Assembly (NCBI GenBank): GCA_017745115.1
Contig: JAGIAA010000007.1
Coordinates: 95,011-159,010 of the forward strand
Direction of reading: 5' to 3'
DNA length: 64,000 bases
Source: Sphingobium sp.
Lineage (GTDB): Bacteria; Pseudomonadota; Alphaproteobacteria; Sphingomonadales; Sphingomonadaceae
This document shows, in pieces, positions 54,312-63,097 of the stretch; the stretch's first letter is position 1; each line of letters begins with the position of its first letter. The notes beneath the pieces are model-generated. The model saw only the letters and a list, made by a program, of their open reading frames with translations. It had not been told where the DNA came from and did no database searches. The position numbers and the translations under genes are program-made.

Positions 54312-54880
54312 ATGTTTCATAATCGCCTTGTCCTGGCCGCTTTGGCCGGTCTCCTGCGCCTCACGTCACCGGCCTCGGCGCAGCCGACGGGTTCGCCCGC
54401 AACGGCAGCGCGCGACGGCGCGCATGACTTCGACTTCGAGATCGGCGTCTGGACGACGTCGCTGCGCTATCTCGCCAACCCACTGAGTCCCGAGGCCGAC
54501 CGCTGGATCGACTATCAGGGAACGAGCAATGTCCGCTCGCTGATGGACGGCCAGGCGAATCTGGTCGAGCTGGACGTCGCGGGCGGCGGCGGCAGGATCC
54601 GTGGCGTTTCGCTGCGGCTCTACAATCCCCGGACGAAGCAATGGGCGCTCAATTTCGCCAGCATGAGCAATGGCCAACTGACGGCGCCGGTCTATGGCGG
54701 TTTCGATCCGACGGGCCGTGGGCTGTCTACGGCCAGGACAATGTCGACGGCCGCGCCGTGCTGGTTCGCTTCGTCATCACGTCCGAGGGGCGCGACACGA
54801 TCCGCTTCGTCCAGTCCTTTTCCGCCGATGCCGGTGCCACTTGGGAAGACAATTGGATCGCGGTCGATCGGCGACGCTAG
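54312..54880 (+). pseudogene. Secreted DUF1579-like protein gene disrupted by a frameshift
   Basis: From ATG 54312 a signal peptide (LAALAGLLRLTSPASAQ) leads into HDFDFEIGVWTTSLRYL and LYNPRTKQWALNFASMSNGQL. After about 54721 the continuation is found only in the +1 frame (YGQDNVDGRAVLVRFVITSE, ending WEDNWIAVDRRR at 54880). One lost base near 54725 (CTGTCTAC where CTGTTCTAC would restore GLFYGQ) explains this. Either a real inactivating deletion or a sequencing error. Family members are secreted proteins of unknown function. Last gene of the plus operon. Confidence 0.8.
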
Positions 54881-54933
54881 AAGCTGACAACTCGCCAACT
54901 CAGTCCCAGCGCAAAATGATTGTTGCGCTTTAG

Positions 54934-55062
54934 CCCTCTCCCGCGAGCGGGAGAGGGTTGGGTGAGGGTCTTCTCGCAACGCTGCAGAACACCCTCATCC
55001 AACTTCGCCTAGTCAGCGTTGCTGACAAGGCTTCGTATCCTTCTCCCGCAAAGCAGGAGAAG
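54934..55062. repeat. Paired palindromes between convergent operons
   Basis: CCCTCTCCCGC-GA-GCGGGAGAGGG at 54934-54957 is a perfect palindrome. CCTTCTCCCGC-AAA-GCAGGAGAAGG at 55039-55062 is an imperfect one. Together with the TTGGGTGAGGGT / ACCCTCATCCAA pair between them, they form a compound repeat in the 190-bp gap between the two convergent operons and probably block read-through from both sides. Confidence 0.75.
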
Positions 55063-55072
55063 GTTTGAATGA

Positions 55073-57202
55073 CTAGTGCGGCCCCGCCTCGGCCTTCTCT
55101 GTCGAGCGGCCCCAGTCCTCGTTGGCGCGCGCTATAAGATAGCCGTGGATCGCGTCGGCATCTTCGGGCTTGAGCAGGTCGGCGAAGCTCGCCATGCCCT
55201 TGTCCTGGTAGATGCCCTTCAGCACGATGTCGTTGAACTTGGCGTGCGTCTCGCGGGTCATCTTGCGCAGGTCCTTGACCCCGCCGATCGCCTGCTGGCC
55301 GTGACAGCGCGAGCAGGTGTCACCGAAGAGCTGCGCGCCCTTGGCAATGGTCGCCTCGCTTGCCGTCACCGGCGGCGGATCGGGCGTCTTGTCCTCGGCC
55401 TTGAGCGGCGGGAGCTGGACCTTGCCGCCGATCTTGAAGACGAGCAGCCGCGCCGAAGCACGCGGCAGTTCGATACCGGAGCCGCGCTCGATCTGCGCCG
55501 CGCCGCCGCCCCAGCCGGCATTGACCGCAATATATTGCACGCCATCGAGCATGTAGGTGATCGGACCGGCCACCGGTGCACTCTGCACCGGCATTTCCCA
55601 GATCAGCTTGCCGGTCCGTGCGTCGAACGCAGCGAACGTCTGCTTGGTCGTGCCCTCGAAGACGAGGTCGCTGCCGGTGATCATCACACCGCCATTGCCG
55701 TGCCGCGGCAGCTGCACGCGCCATGCGGCCTTCTGCTTCACCGGATCCCATGCGACGAGGAAGGTCTTCTCCATCGCGTTGATCTGCTTCTGGATCTCGG
55801 CCCGCTTCTTGAGCGCGTCGCCGGAGAAGCCGCCCCAACCGCTGTTCGAGCGGAAAGGCTTGGGCGTCCATTTAGGATCATAAGCGTAGCCGAAGCCGCT
55901 CTCGAAGGTCGGGAAATAAGCCAGCTTCGTGCGCGGCGAATAGCCCATGGGGAACCAGTTGTGGCCACCGCCCGGACCCGGCATCACGAGTTCGGGATCC
56001 GTGCCATAATGCTTCGTCACCGTCGCCTTGCCGGTCTTGGGATCGACCGTGCCCCAGTTCACCGGCACATAGGGCTTGGCCGAGATGAACTTTCCGTTCG
56101 CCGCGTCGAGCACATAGAAATAGCCGTTCTTGGGCGCATGCATGACGACGCGGCGCTGCTTGCCGCCGATCGGCAGCGTCGCGACCGTGATGGTGCTGGT
56201 GCAGGTATAGTCCCAGTCTTCCTCGGGCACTTCCTGGTAATGCCACTTGTACTGGCCTGTCGTCGCATCGATCGCGACGATCGAACAGATGAAGAGATTG
56301 TCGCCCTTGCTGCCCGAGCGGAAGTGCCAGCTGTTCGAGCTGCCATTGCCGGTGCCAACATAGACCAGATTGAGTTTGGGGTCGTAGCTGATCGAATCCC
56401 ACGGGTTCGCGCCACCGCCGAGCGTCTTCCACAGGCCGTCGTCGTTCCAGGTCTTGCGGATCATGCCCAGGATCGAGTCCGAGGCTTCGCTGTCGGGCTC
56501 ACCCTTTGGATTGGGCGTCAGGAAGAACTTCCAGGCCTTCTTGCCGGTCTCCGCATCATAGGCGATGACGAAGCCACGCACGCCGAGATCGCCGCCCGAA
56601 TTGCCGATGACGACCTTGCCGTCATAGACGCGTGGCGCGCCCGTGATCGAATAGGGCATGTCGTGAGTGAACGCCTGCTGGGTCCAGACTTCCTTGCCGG
56701 TCCGCGCACCGAGGGCGATCACGCGCCCGTCAAGGGTCGCGATGATGACCTTGCCCTTCCACAATGCCAGGCCTCGCGCCACCGGCTCGCAGCACGCATA
56801 GCGGCCATATTCGCGCGGCACCTTGGGATCGTAGGTCCAAAGGCGCTTACCCGTGCGCGCGTCGTAGGCCATGGTGATGTTCCACGGCAGCGTGTTGTAG
56901 AGGACGCCGTCGGCATAGAGCGGCGTCGCCTCCACGCCCCGCATCGTATCGAGCTCGTCATACCAGGCGATGCCCAGCTGCTTCACGTTCGCCGCGTTGA
57001 TCTGCGTGAGCGGCGAGTAACGCTGGGCGTCATAGCCGCGCCCATCGCTCAGCCATTCGGTGCCGTCGGTCGCCTGCTTCGCGATGCGCGCGCCGTCGAC
57101 CCATGCGGGCCCCTTGCCGGCATCCGCGCTGGCGAGGCCCAGGCCCGCCAGCGACGTGACGATGGCAGCCGCGAGCGCGACGGGACGCAACCAGTTTCTC
57201 AT
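55073..57202 (-). CDS. PQQ-dependent alcohol dehydrogenase with cytochrome c domain, copy 2
   Basis: 709 residues, same architecture as the enzyme at 51995 but clearly diverged. Signal peptide (LRPVALAAAIVTSLAGLGLAS), cysteine pair C137-C138 (YACCEPVARG), EEDWDYTCTSTITVATL, HAPKNGYFYVLDAANGK, and C-terminal cytochrome c CSRCH at 630-634 with axial methionine in GMASF. Last gene of the minus operon, only 5 bp after the SnoaL-like gene. Substrate differs or is the enantiomer of copy 1; unproven. Confidence 0.95.
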   Translation of the reverse strand: MRNWLRPVALAAAIVTSLAGLGLASADAGKGPAWVDGARIAKQATDGTEWLSDGRGYDAQRYSPLTQINAANVKQLGIAWYDELDTMRGVEATPLYADGVLYNTLPWNITMAYDARTGKRLWTYDPKVPREYGRYACCEPVARGLALWKGKVIIATLDGRVIALGARTGKEVWTQQAFTHDMPYSITGAPRVYDGKVVIGNSGGDLGVRGFVIAYDAETGKKAWKFFLTPNPKGEPDSEASDSILGMIRKTWNDDGLWKTLGGGANPWDSISYDPKLNLVYVGTGNGSSNSWHFRSGSKGDNLFICSIVAIDATTGQYKWHYQEVPEEDWDYTCTSTITVATLPIGGKQRRVVMHAPKNGYFYVLDAANGKFISAKPYVPVNWGTVDPKTGKATVTKHYGTDPELVMPGPGGGHNWFPMGYSPRTKLAYFPTFESGFGYAYDPKWTPKPFRSNSGWGGFSGDALKKRAEIQKQINAMEKTFLVAWDPVKQKAAWRVQLPRHGNGGVMITGSDLVFEGTTKQTFAAFDARTGKLIWEMPVQSAPVAGPITYMLDGVQYIAVNAGWGGGAAQIERGSGIELPRASARLLVFKIGGKVQLPPLKAEDKTPDPPPVTASEATIAKGAQLFGDTCSRCHGQQAIGGVKDLRKMTRETHAKFNDIVLKGIYQDKGMASFADLLKPEDADAIHGYLIARANEDWGRSTEKAEAGPH

Positions 57203-57207
57203 TCTCT

Positions 57208-58089
57208 TCAGTCCTTCGGCGGCGTGTAGATCGGCTGGGAGCCGTTCACGAGACGACCGGTCTTACGCCACTTTTCCTGCAGCGGCGTGCCTGGCGGCGC
57301 AGCATAGGCGCCCACCTCGTCGGTCTCCGGCATGAACACCTTGCCCGTCACCGGATTGGGGTAGTGGAACGGGATGATGTAATAGGCCGGATAGGTCAGG
57401 TAGATGGTCGAAGGCGGCAGGTCCGGCGCCGGATTGAACTTGTCCGGCCAGGTGTTGTTGAGGGCATTCTTTCCCCAGCCTTCCCAGCTCGAATACATGG
57501 TGAAGGGTCCGGACTCGCGCTTGAACTTCCAAGTGCCGTTCTCCTTGACGAACTCGTCCTCGTAGAGCGGCAGGCCCCAGCCGCCGCTCGACATCACCCA
57601 GGCGCGCGAACGGATCCAGCCGGTCTTGCCGTCCGGCGAGACGTCGGCAATCGGCTGGAACTGCATATGATTGGCGAGGCCGCCCTCGCGGGCGCCATCC
57701 GGTCCGAATGCGGTCTGCATATATTCGAGCACGCGCTTCTTGCCGAGGAACAGCCCTTTGCCGCCGATCTCCAGCGTGGCGTCATCCGCGAACAGCTCGG
57801 ACAGCTGCGTCCACTGGCCTTTGTCGACGAAATAGCCGTAGAGCCGTTGGAGACGCTCGATCTGGTTCTGGTCCTCGAGCCGCGTGATGCGGGTATCGAG
57901 CGCGTCGAGCTTCTCGGCGGCGGTGGGTTGGGCGATGGCGGGGGTGGCGCCGGCAACGAGCAACAACCCGGCCAACAAAACACACGTTCGCCCTGAGCCT
58001 GTCGAAGGGCTCTCCTTCCTTCCCGAAGAAACGGAAGGGGCTTCGACAAGCTCAGCCCGAACGGTTTTTTGCTTCATGGAAGTGCGCAT
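57208..58089 (-). CDS. Secreted SnoaL-like protein, paralogue 1, with repeat-derived N-terminus
   Basis: 293 residues from ATG 58089, overlapping the upstream stop (TGATG). N-terminus MRTSMKQKTVRAELVEAP... is encoded by a REP element inserted in frame. After about 30 repeat-derived residues the expected hydrophobic core follows (CVLLAGLLLVAGATPAIAQ). The mature part has NTF2/SnoaL features (LYGYFVDKGQWTQLSELFADDATLEIGGKGLFLG) and the C-terminal PFHYPNPVTGKVFMPETDEV shared with the two paralogues. Export may be impaired. Confidence 0.82.
   Translation of the reverse strand: MRTSMKQKTVRAELVEAPSVSSGRKESPSTGSGRTCVLLAGLLLVAGATPAIAQPTAAEKLDALDTRITRLEDQNQIERLQRLYGYFVDKGQWTQLSELFADDATLEIGGKGLFLGKKRVLEYMQTAFGPDGAREGGLANHMQFQPIADVSPDGKTGWIRSRAWVMSSGGWGLPLYEDEFVKENGTWKFKRESGPFTMYSSWEGWGKNALNNTWPDKFNPAPDLPPSTIYLTYPAYYIIPFHYPNPVTGKVFMPETDEVGAYAAPPGTPLQEKWRKTGRLVNGSQPIYTPPKD
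57985..58063. repeat. REP element, CGTTCG family, inside coding sequence
   Basis: CGTTCGCCCTGAGCCTGTCG at the left and CTTCGACAAGCTCAGCCCGA at the right, the same family as the repeats at 18181-27704. Here it lies within the signal-peptide region of a SnoaL-like gene, in frame and without stop codons on the coding strand. Confidence 0.85.
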
Positions 58090-58808
58090 CACTTGCCCCT
58101 CCCCGTGACCGTGTCGACCGGTTGCGGAATGTCCTTGAGCGGCTTGCCCGTCACCGGATGATCGAAATTGAACGGCGGAATATAGGCGCCCGGGAAGGAG
58201 CGATATTGCACCGTGGGCGGCTTGTCGGGCGGGAAGAGCGCGCTCGGTCCTTCGACCGGAAGCGCCGACTTGGTGAAGCCCAGGTCATAGTCGGTCTGGG
58301 CCGTCACGTAGAAATGCAGGCTGGCGATCTTCCAGACGCCCGCTTCCTTCACATAATCGACATTGGTGAGGCCGACGCCCCAGACGCCGTTCGCGCCAGG
58401 CTGCGCGAGCATCATCATGCCCTGCCAGCGCGCGGTCGCCGTCTTCCCGTCCTTGGCGACGACGATGTAGGGCTGCAGCATCATGTGCGTGTTGAGGTGG
58501 CCCGCAGCGAGGCCCTGTGGCCCGAACAGCAGCATCGCCTTCTGGATGCGCGCCGGGCCAATATAGACGCCGCGCTGGCCATATTCGAAGCTGCCGGTCT
58601 TGGTGAACAGGCCCGCCGCCTGGTCCCACAGGCCCTTGTCGAAATAATAGCCGTAGGTCGCCTGGAGGTTCTCGATCGCGTCCTGGTCCTCGAGCAGTTG
58701 CACGCGCTGCTTGTAGGCCGCGACGCGCCCGGCGAGATCGGCCTGGGCGAACGACGGAGCGGCGAAGCCGAGCAGCATGGCTGCGGCGATGATGCGGCGC
58801 GCGCTCAT
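58089..58808 (-). CDS. Secreted SnoaL-like protein, paralogue 2
   Basis: 239 residues. Signal peptide MSARRIIAAAMLLGFAAPSFA, then LQATYGYYFDKGLWDQAAGLFTKTGSFEYGQRGVYIGPARIQ, an NTF2-fold core. C-terminal PPFNFDHPVTGKPLKDIPQP repeats the tail of the other copies. ATGA/TGATG overlaps with both neighbours. Confidence 0.87.
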   Translation of the reverse strand: MSARRIIAAAMLLGFAAPSFAQADLAGRVAAYKQRVQLLEDQDAIENLQATYGYYFDKGLWDQAAGLFTKTGSFEYGQRGVYIGPARIQKAMLLFGPQGLAAGHLNTHMMLQPYIVVAKDGKTATARWQGMMMLAQPGANGVWGVGLTNVDYVKEAGVWKIASLHFYVTAQTDYDLGFTKSALPVEGPSALFPPDKPPTVQYRSFPGAYIPPFNFDHPVTGKPLKDIPQPVDTVTGRGK

Positions 58809-59521
58809 TTCGCTGCTCCCACGATGACGGGCTTGCCGGTGACCGGATTGGGCGCGTGGAACGGTGCGACCTCCGGATCGGGGAAGGACTTGTAAGTCGA
58901 TGTCGGCGGCCGGTCGGGCGGGAAGTCCTTCGAGGTCTGGCTTGCGGCAAGCCCCTCGCCCGGCTTCAACCGGGCCCAGCCCTTCTCATAGGGCGCCACG
59001 AAATTGACGTAGAGATGGACGGCCTTGATCTTCCAGACCCCGCCTTCCTTCACATAGTCGTTCTCATAGGTGCCGTCGCGCCACTCGGCGTGCTTCTTGT
59101 ACTGGCCGAGCATGCCGAGATCGCGCCAGCGACCCTTCGCACTCAGGCCATCGGGCGCGACGTCGATGACGGGCTGCAGCGTCACCCACTCGTTGAGCTG
59201 GCCATAGATGAGGCCATCCTGATTGCCGTGCAGGCGCTTGAGATAATCCTTGATGCGCGCCTTGCCGACATAGACGCCGTCCATGCCGATTTCGATCGTG
59301 CCGTTGTCGGCGAAGAGATCCGCCGCCTCGTCCCACAGGCCGCGATCGATATAGAAGCCGAAGGCGCGCTGCAGCTTCTTGACCGCGCGGGAGCCTTCCA
59401 GCTTCTCGACGCGCACAGTGAGAGCATCGATTTCCTGGTCCATGCTCGGCGCGGCGGCAGGCGCCGGCATGGCGGCGAGCAGCAGCAGCCCGCTTGCGAA
59501 CAACGCCGCCACCGCCCTCAC
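58805..59521 (-). CDS. Secreted SnoaL-like protein, paralogue 3
   Basis: 238 residues from GTG 59521, which overlaps the stop of the upstream gene (GTGA). Signal peptide RAVAALFASGLLLLAAMPAPAAA. LQRAFGFYIDRGLWDEAADLFADNGTIEIGMDGVYVGKARIKDYL and tail PFHAPNPVTGKPVIVGAAK. First of three tandem paralogues in transcription order. Confidence 0.87.
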   Translation of the reverse strand: MRAVAALFASGLLLLAAMPAPAAAPSMDQEIDALTVRVEKLEGSRAVKKLQRAFGFYIDRGLWDEAADLFADNGTIEIGMDGVYVGKARIKDYLKRLHGNQDGLIYGQLNEWVTLQPVIDVAPDGLSAKGRWRDLGMLGQYKKHAEWRDGTYENDYVKEGGVWKIKAVHLYVNFVAPYEKGWARLKPGEGLAASQTSKDFPPDRPPTSTYKSFPDPEVAPFHAPNPVTGKPVIVGAAK

Positions 59522-60459
59522 TTCGCGCCTCCGATGGGCACGGCCTTGATGATGAAGGGCCCCGGATCCTTGTCCCGAAGGGCGGGATCGAACATGTAGT
59601 TGATCATCCCGCTGACCGAATAGGCGGTGTCGCCGATATGCGTGACCGAGGCCGGGCCCTGGAAGCTGCCGCCGAGCGGCTTCACGTCGACATTGTCGCC
59701 ATTGACGGTGAGCAGCGCGATACGGTTGTTGCCGGTTTCGGCCTGGAGCAGCTGGTTGCCCTTGTAGAGCCGCAAGCCGTCGGGCCCTTTGAGGTCCATC
59801 GAGAGGTTGAGCTTCGTCAGGCTCTGGTAATTGCCGCTGCCGTCGCGATTGACCCGGAAGAAGGTGTTGGCCCGGGTGTTGTTGGCGTAGAGAATATTGT
59901 CCGCGGTGAAGGCGATGCCGTCGATGCCATTGAGCTGCGCATCCTGCACCTCGAGCTTTACGTCCTTGGCGTCGGGAGCAATGCTGAAGATGCGGCCACC
60001 GGAGGTCTCGGCAATGTAGACCTTGCCATATTGGCCGACGGTGATGTCGTTGCAGGTCGCATTCGGGCCGGGCAGCACATAGCGCGCCTTGAAGGCGCCG
60101 GTCTTGAGATCGAAGGCCACCGCCGCCGACTCCGTACCCGGCGCCGGCGGTCCGCCGAAGCCCGGAATGCTGCAGACCCACAGTGTGTTGGACGCGTCGT
60201 GCGCGACCACGCCGAGCAGCATCTTGATCTTGTTGGTGCCGTCCGGCCTGATCCAGGCGACGGCCTTGTCGCTGCCCGGTGCCGCGCGGAAGACGATGCC
60301 TTTGGTGCTGCCGGCATAGAGATTGCCCGCCGCATCGGCGCTGATGCTCTCGGTGAAGACCTTTGTGTCGTCGATCGTCACGTCCTTGGCGAAAGCCGAC
60401 GCGCTCGCGAGGCCGAGGCCGATTGCGGCCCCGCTCAAGACAGCTGCCTTCATTTTCAC
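59518..60459 (-). CDS. Secreted SMP-30/NHL-type beta-propeller protein
   Basis: 313 residues from GTG 60459 (GAGGGG about 8 nt upstream; overlaps previous stop as GTGA). Signal peptide to about residue 24 (GLGLASASAFA). Repeated strands AGNLYAGSTKGIVFRA, YGKVYIAETSGGRIFSI, DNILYANNTRANTFFRV resemble gluconolactonase/SMP-30 and NHL propellers, with DGIAF and ATCNDITVG at metal-ligand-like positions. Could hydrolyse a lactone produced by alcohol oxidation, but the catalytic residues cannot be confirmed by eye. Confidence 0.75.
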   Translation of the reverse strand: MKMKAAVLSGAAIGLGLASASAFAKDVTIDDTKVFTESISADAAGNLYAGSTKGIVFRAAPGSDKAVAWIRPDGTNKIKMLLGVVAHDASNTLWVCSIPGFGGPPAPGTESAAVAFDLKTGAFKARYVLPGPNATCNDITVGQYGKVYIAETSGGRIFSIAPDAKDVKLEVQDAQLNGIDGIAFTADNILYANNTRANTFFRVNRDGSGNYQSLTKLNLSMDLKGPDGLRLYKGNQLLQAETGNNRIALLTVNGDNVDVKPLGGSFQGPASVTHIGDTAYSVSGMINYMFDPALRDKDPGPFIIKAVPIGGAK

Positions 60460-61487
60460 GGTCTTGGTCCCCTCGGTTCCTGCCAGGGCGGCGGCATGAG
60501 ATAAGGCAGCTCGGTGGCAACGCTCTCGACGCGCGAGATCGCGTTGCCCTCGATCTTGAACACGGTCACGAAGCCGAAGCTGCGCGGATAGTCGGCCTCG
60601 GACTTGTAGCTCTTGCCGTCGCTCGCGGTGAAGCTGGTGGTCGCACCCGGAAGATCGCGCGCACCGCTCACCACCACCAGCCCGCGCGCCTCGTCATAGG
60701 CGACGACCCGGCGACGGACGCGCTCATACTCGCCGAACAGGCCGCGCGAGAAACTCGCCGCGCAATCGCCGCTTTCGCCCTTGGCCGCAGGCAGATTGCC
60801 GGTCATCGGAACACCGTTTTCGATCAGCACGCATCCCTTGCCGAAGGCGGGCGCCTTGCCGTTCCCGCCCTGCGCCTCGAAATAGGCCTGGACGAGGCCG
60901 AACATGATCGCGCGCGGCGTCTCCTTGCCCTTGGCGACCGTCGCCGAGAAGGCCGGATCATGCGTGAAAGCGATGGGATCGCCGAAGGGCGGCCGGCCTT
61001 GCAGGCGCCGAATGGTCGCCTGCACGCTGGCAATCTTGCCGCCCCGCGCCGTCAGCTCGATGGCATAGAAGCCAGGCTGGCCATGTTCGTCGACCGAGCC
61101 GATCCAGACAGCCTTGCCCACCTTCGCATCCGTCACGATCAGCGGGGATGCGCCCTTGGCAGTCGCGGTTGCCCAGGTACCGTCCGAGACCATGATGGTC
61201 ACGCCGTTTTCGGCATAGCGCACCCGATCGGCCCAGGGCAGTTTCGAGCCGTCCTGCTTGACCAGCGCGTCCATATATTGCTGCGCGAGCCCTTTGAGGC
61301 AGGCTTCGTCGCAGTCCCTCGGCGCATCCGAAGACGGCGGCACCATGAGCGGCACCGATCCGAACGGACGCAGGATCGGCTTCTGCGGAGCGGGAGCGGC
61401 CGAAGCAGCCGCAGGGGCTTGCGCTAGTGCACTGCCCGCCGTGGCGATCAGAATGACGCCGAGCGCCGTTGCGAGAGCCCCCCTCAT
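60456..61487 (-). CDS. Secreted 340-residue family protein, tandem paralogue B
   Basis: 343 residues from ATG 61487, overlapping the upstream stop (ATGA). Signal peptide MRGALATALGVILIATAGSALA. CDEACLKGLAQQYMDALVKQD, ENGVTIMVSDGTWATATAKG, GQPGFYAIELTARGGKIASVQATIRRLQGRPPFGDP. Similar to its neighbour and to the uncharacterised DUF8021-like pattern; that label is tentative. Confidence 0.75.
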   Translation of the reverse strand: MRGALATALGVILIATAGSALAQAPAAASAAPAPQKPILRPFGSVPLMVPPSSDAPRDCDEACLKGLAQQYMDALVKQDGSKLPWADRVRYAENGVTIMVSDGTWATATAKGASPLIVTDAKVGKAVWIGSVDEHGQPGFYAIELTARGGKIASVQATIRRLQGRPPFGDPIAFTHDPAFSATVAKGKETPRAIMFGLVQAYFEAQGGNGKAPAFGKGCVLIENGVPMTGNLPAAKGESGDCAASFSRGLFGEYERVRRRVVAYDEARGLVVVSGARDLPGATTSFTASDGKSYKSEADYPRSFGFVTVFKIEGNAISRVESVATELPYLMPPPWQEPRGPRP

Positions 61488-62506
61488 TGGCCGAGCTCCG
61501 AATATTGGCGGCCGACCGCCCAGGGATTGTGCATGGCATAGGGCACATAGGTGAACACCGCCTCGATCCGCTGGATCTGGCTGTCCTTCACGCGGAAGGC
61601 TTCGAGCAGCGTGATCGAGTTCGGCCATTTCAGTGCCGTCTTCATCTCGCTGCCGTTGTTGGTCGGATAGTGGTCGAAGCTGTTGTCGTGATCGAAGAAG
61701 CCCGAAGCGACGACGACGCCGCGCTCGGTGTCGACGATCGGGAAGCGGCGCTCGCGCACGCGTTTGTTGATGTAATAGAGGCCGAGCAGGAACTGGTTGC
61801 GGCAGCCCGCCGCAATCGCGGCGGCATTGCCGCCCCCTCCCCCGGGCGGTGGCGCCGTTGTGCTGATACCGTTCTCCAGCCGCCCGCAATCCTCGGTGAA
61901 GGGCGCGAAGACAGCACCGTCATTGCGCTCGACCGTGTTAAAGTAGCTCTGCGCGACCGCGATCAGCCGCTCGCGCGACCGGCGCTCGGTCGGTGCCAGC
62001 ACCTGCTGGAATTCAGGGTCATGCGCGACCTTGTCGATCGGCCCGAAGGGCGCCGGCAGACCGGTCTTGCGATGAACGACCGTCTCGATCTCGTCGATGC
62101 GGCCGCGCGAAACGTGGATGCGCATCGCATAATAAGCGGGCTGGTCATGCTCCCAGACCACGCCGAACCAGGCGGCGTTGCCGGTCTCAGGATCGGCGAC
62201 CTCGAGCCCCGTATCGGCAACCTTGTTGGCCGAGCGCCACAGCCCCTTGCCGACCGGGATCATCACATTGTTCTCGGTGAAGCGCGCATTGGGCGCAATC
62301 GGCACGGCCTTGGGATCCTGCTTGGCCAGCGCCCCCATATATTGCCGGACGAAGCCAATCAGGCAGGCGCGATCGCAGTCGATCTTGAGCACGGCGCTCG
62401 GCTGGCCGGGAAGCTGGGCGGTGGCGGACGTGGTGGCCGGAAATCCCAGCAGGGCGGCGCCCGCCAGCATGGCGTGCCGCGTGAAACTCTTTCGAAGCGA
62501 CGTCAC
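61484..62506 (-). CDS. Secreted 340-residue family protein, tandem paralogue A
   Basis: 340 residues from GTG 62506 (GAGGGGGAGA upstream). Signal peptide LRKSFTRHAMLAGAALLGFPA. CDRACLIGFVRQYMGALAKQD, ENNVMIPVGKGLWRSANKV, AYYAMRIHVSRGRIDEIETVVHRKTG match paralogue B residue for residue in places. First gene of the minus-strand seven-gene operon, so its promoter lies between 62507 and about 62700. Confidence 0.75.
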   Translation of the reverse strand: MTSLRKSFTRHAMLAGAALLGFPATTSATAQLPGQPSAVLKIDCDRACLIGFVRQYMGALAKQDPKAVPIAPNARFTENNVMIPVGKGLWRSANKVADTGLEVADPETGNAAWFGVVWEHDQPAYYAMRIHVSRGRIDEIETVVHRKTGLPAPFGPIDKVAHDPEFQQVLAPTERRSRERLIAVAQSYFNTVERNDGAVFAPFTEDCGRLENGISTTAPPPGGGGGNAAAIAAGCRNQFLLGLYYINKRVRERRFPIVDTERGVVVASGFFDHDNSFDHYPTNNGSEMKTALKWPNSITLLEAFRVKDSQIQRIEAVFTYVPYAMHNPWAVGRQYSELGQ

Positions 62507-62770
62507 TGATTCTCCCCCTCGGCTTCCCCGGCCGGTCACGCCGCGCCGATCTTGGTTGCCGGTTCGCGGAGTCGGCGGAACATAAGACGAGCGCACGCGG
62601 CTTGTCACGTACTGACAAGCGATTAGCCGCAGAAACAGAACCGCCGTTCACCTTCGGCGGAAGTGTCCGTCGCTCCACGGCAACAGGATAGACGGCTCGG
62701 GGCCGCTGACCGGGCTGACGTCATTTGTGCAGCTGTTCAGGCCGCTCCGTGCAGAGGCGGCCGCCCGCCG

Positions 62771-63097
62771 TCATTCCAGCACTTCGATCCGGAAACCGGC
62801 AACCCCACGCCCGCCATCCTTCGAAACGCTGACGATGTGGACGGGCAGGCCCGCGCAGGCCAGCAGCGAGCGTGTCTCGCCGATCTTCGTGCGCAGTGTG
62901 TTGAGCGTGTCCCAGCCCATGACATCGAGCAGGTCGTCCGTCTCGATCACGGGCTCGGCCATGATGGATGCAATCAGCTTGATCGTGGCGGGCCGGAAGC
63001 CATGGCGAATTTGCCCGCTCCACCAAAGAGCCGGCGGGCGGAGACTTACATCCAGCTTGCCGCGCCGAAAAACAGGTACTTCACGAGTCAACAACAC
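62771..63097 (-). CDS. Small winged-helix-like protein
   Basis: 108 residues from GTG 63097 (GGAG about 10 nt upstream; TTG codons follow). HGFRPATIKLIASIMAEPVIETDDLLDVMGWDTLNTLRTKIGETRSLLACAGLPVHIVSV resembles the C-terminal effector domain of OmpR-type regulators, without any receiver. No antisense reading frame looks more convincing. Could be a small DNA-binding regulator; uncertain. Confidence 0.5.
   Translation of the reverse strand: MLLTREVPVFRRGKLDVSLRPPALWWSGQIRHGFRPATIKLIASIMAEPVIETDDLLDVMGWDTLNTLRTKIGETRSLLACAGLPVHIVSVSKDGGRGVAGFRIEVLE

Noticed and set aside
51935..54313. A 792-codon open frame antisense to the first PQQ dehydrogenase
   Set aside because: High-GC codon bias keeps antisense frames open; its translation lacks recognisable domains, and the sense protein has complete PQQ and cytochrome motifs.
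55076..57229. A 717-codon open frame antisense to the second PQQ dehydrogenase
   Set aside because: Same artefact; composition is Arg/Asp/Ala-rich with no domain, and the sense gene is unmistakable.
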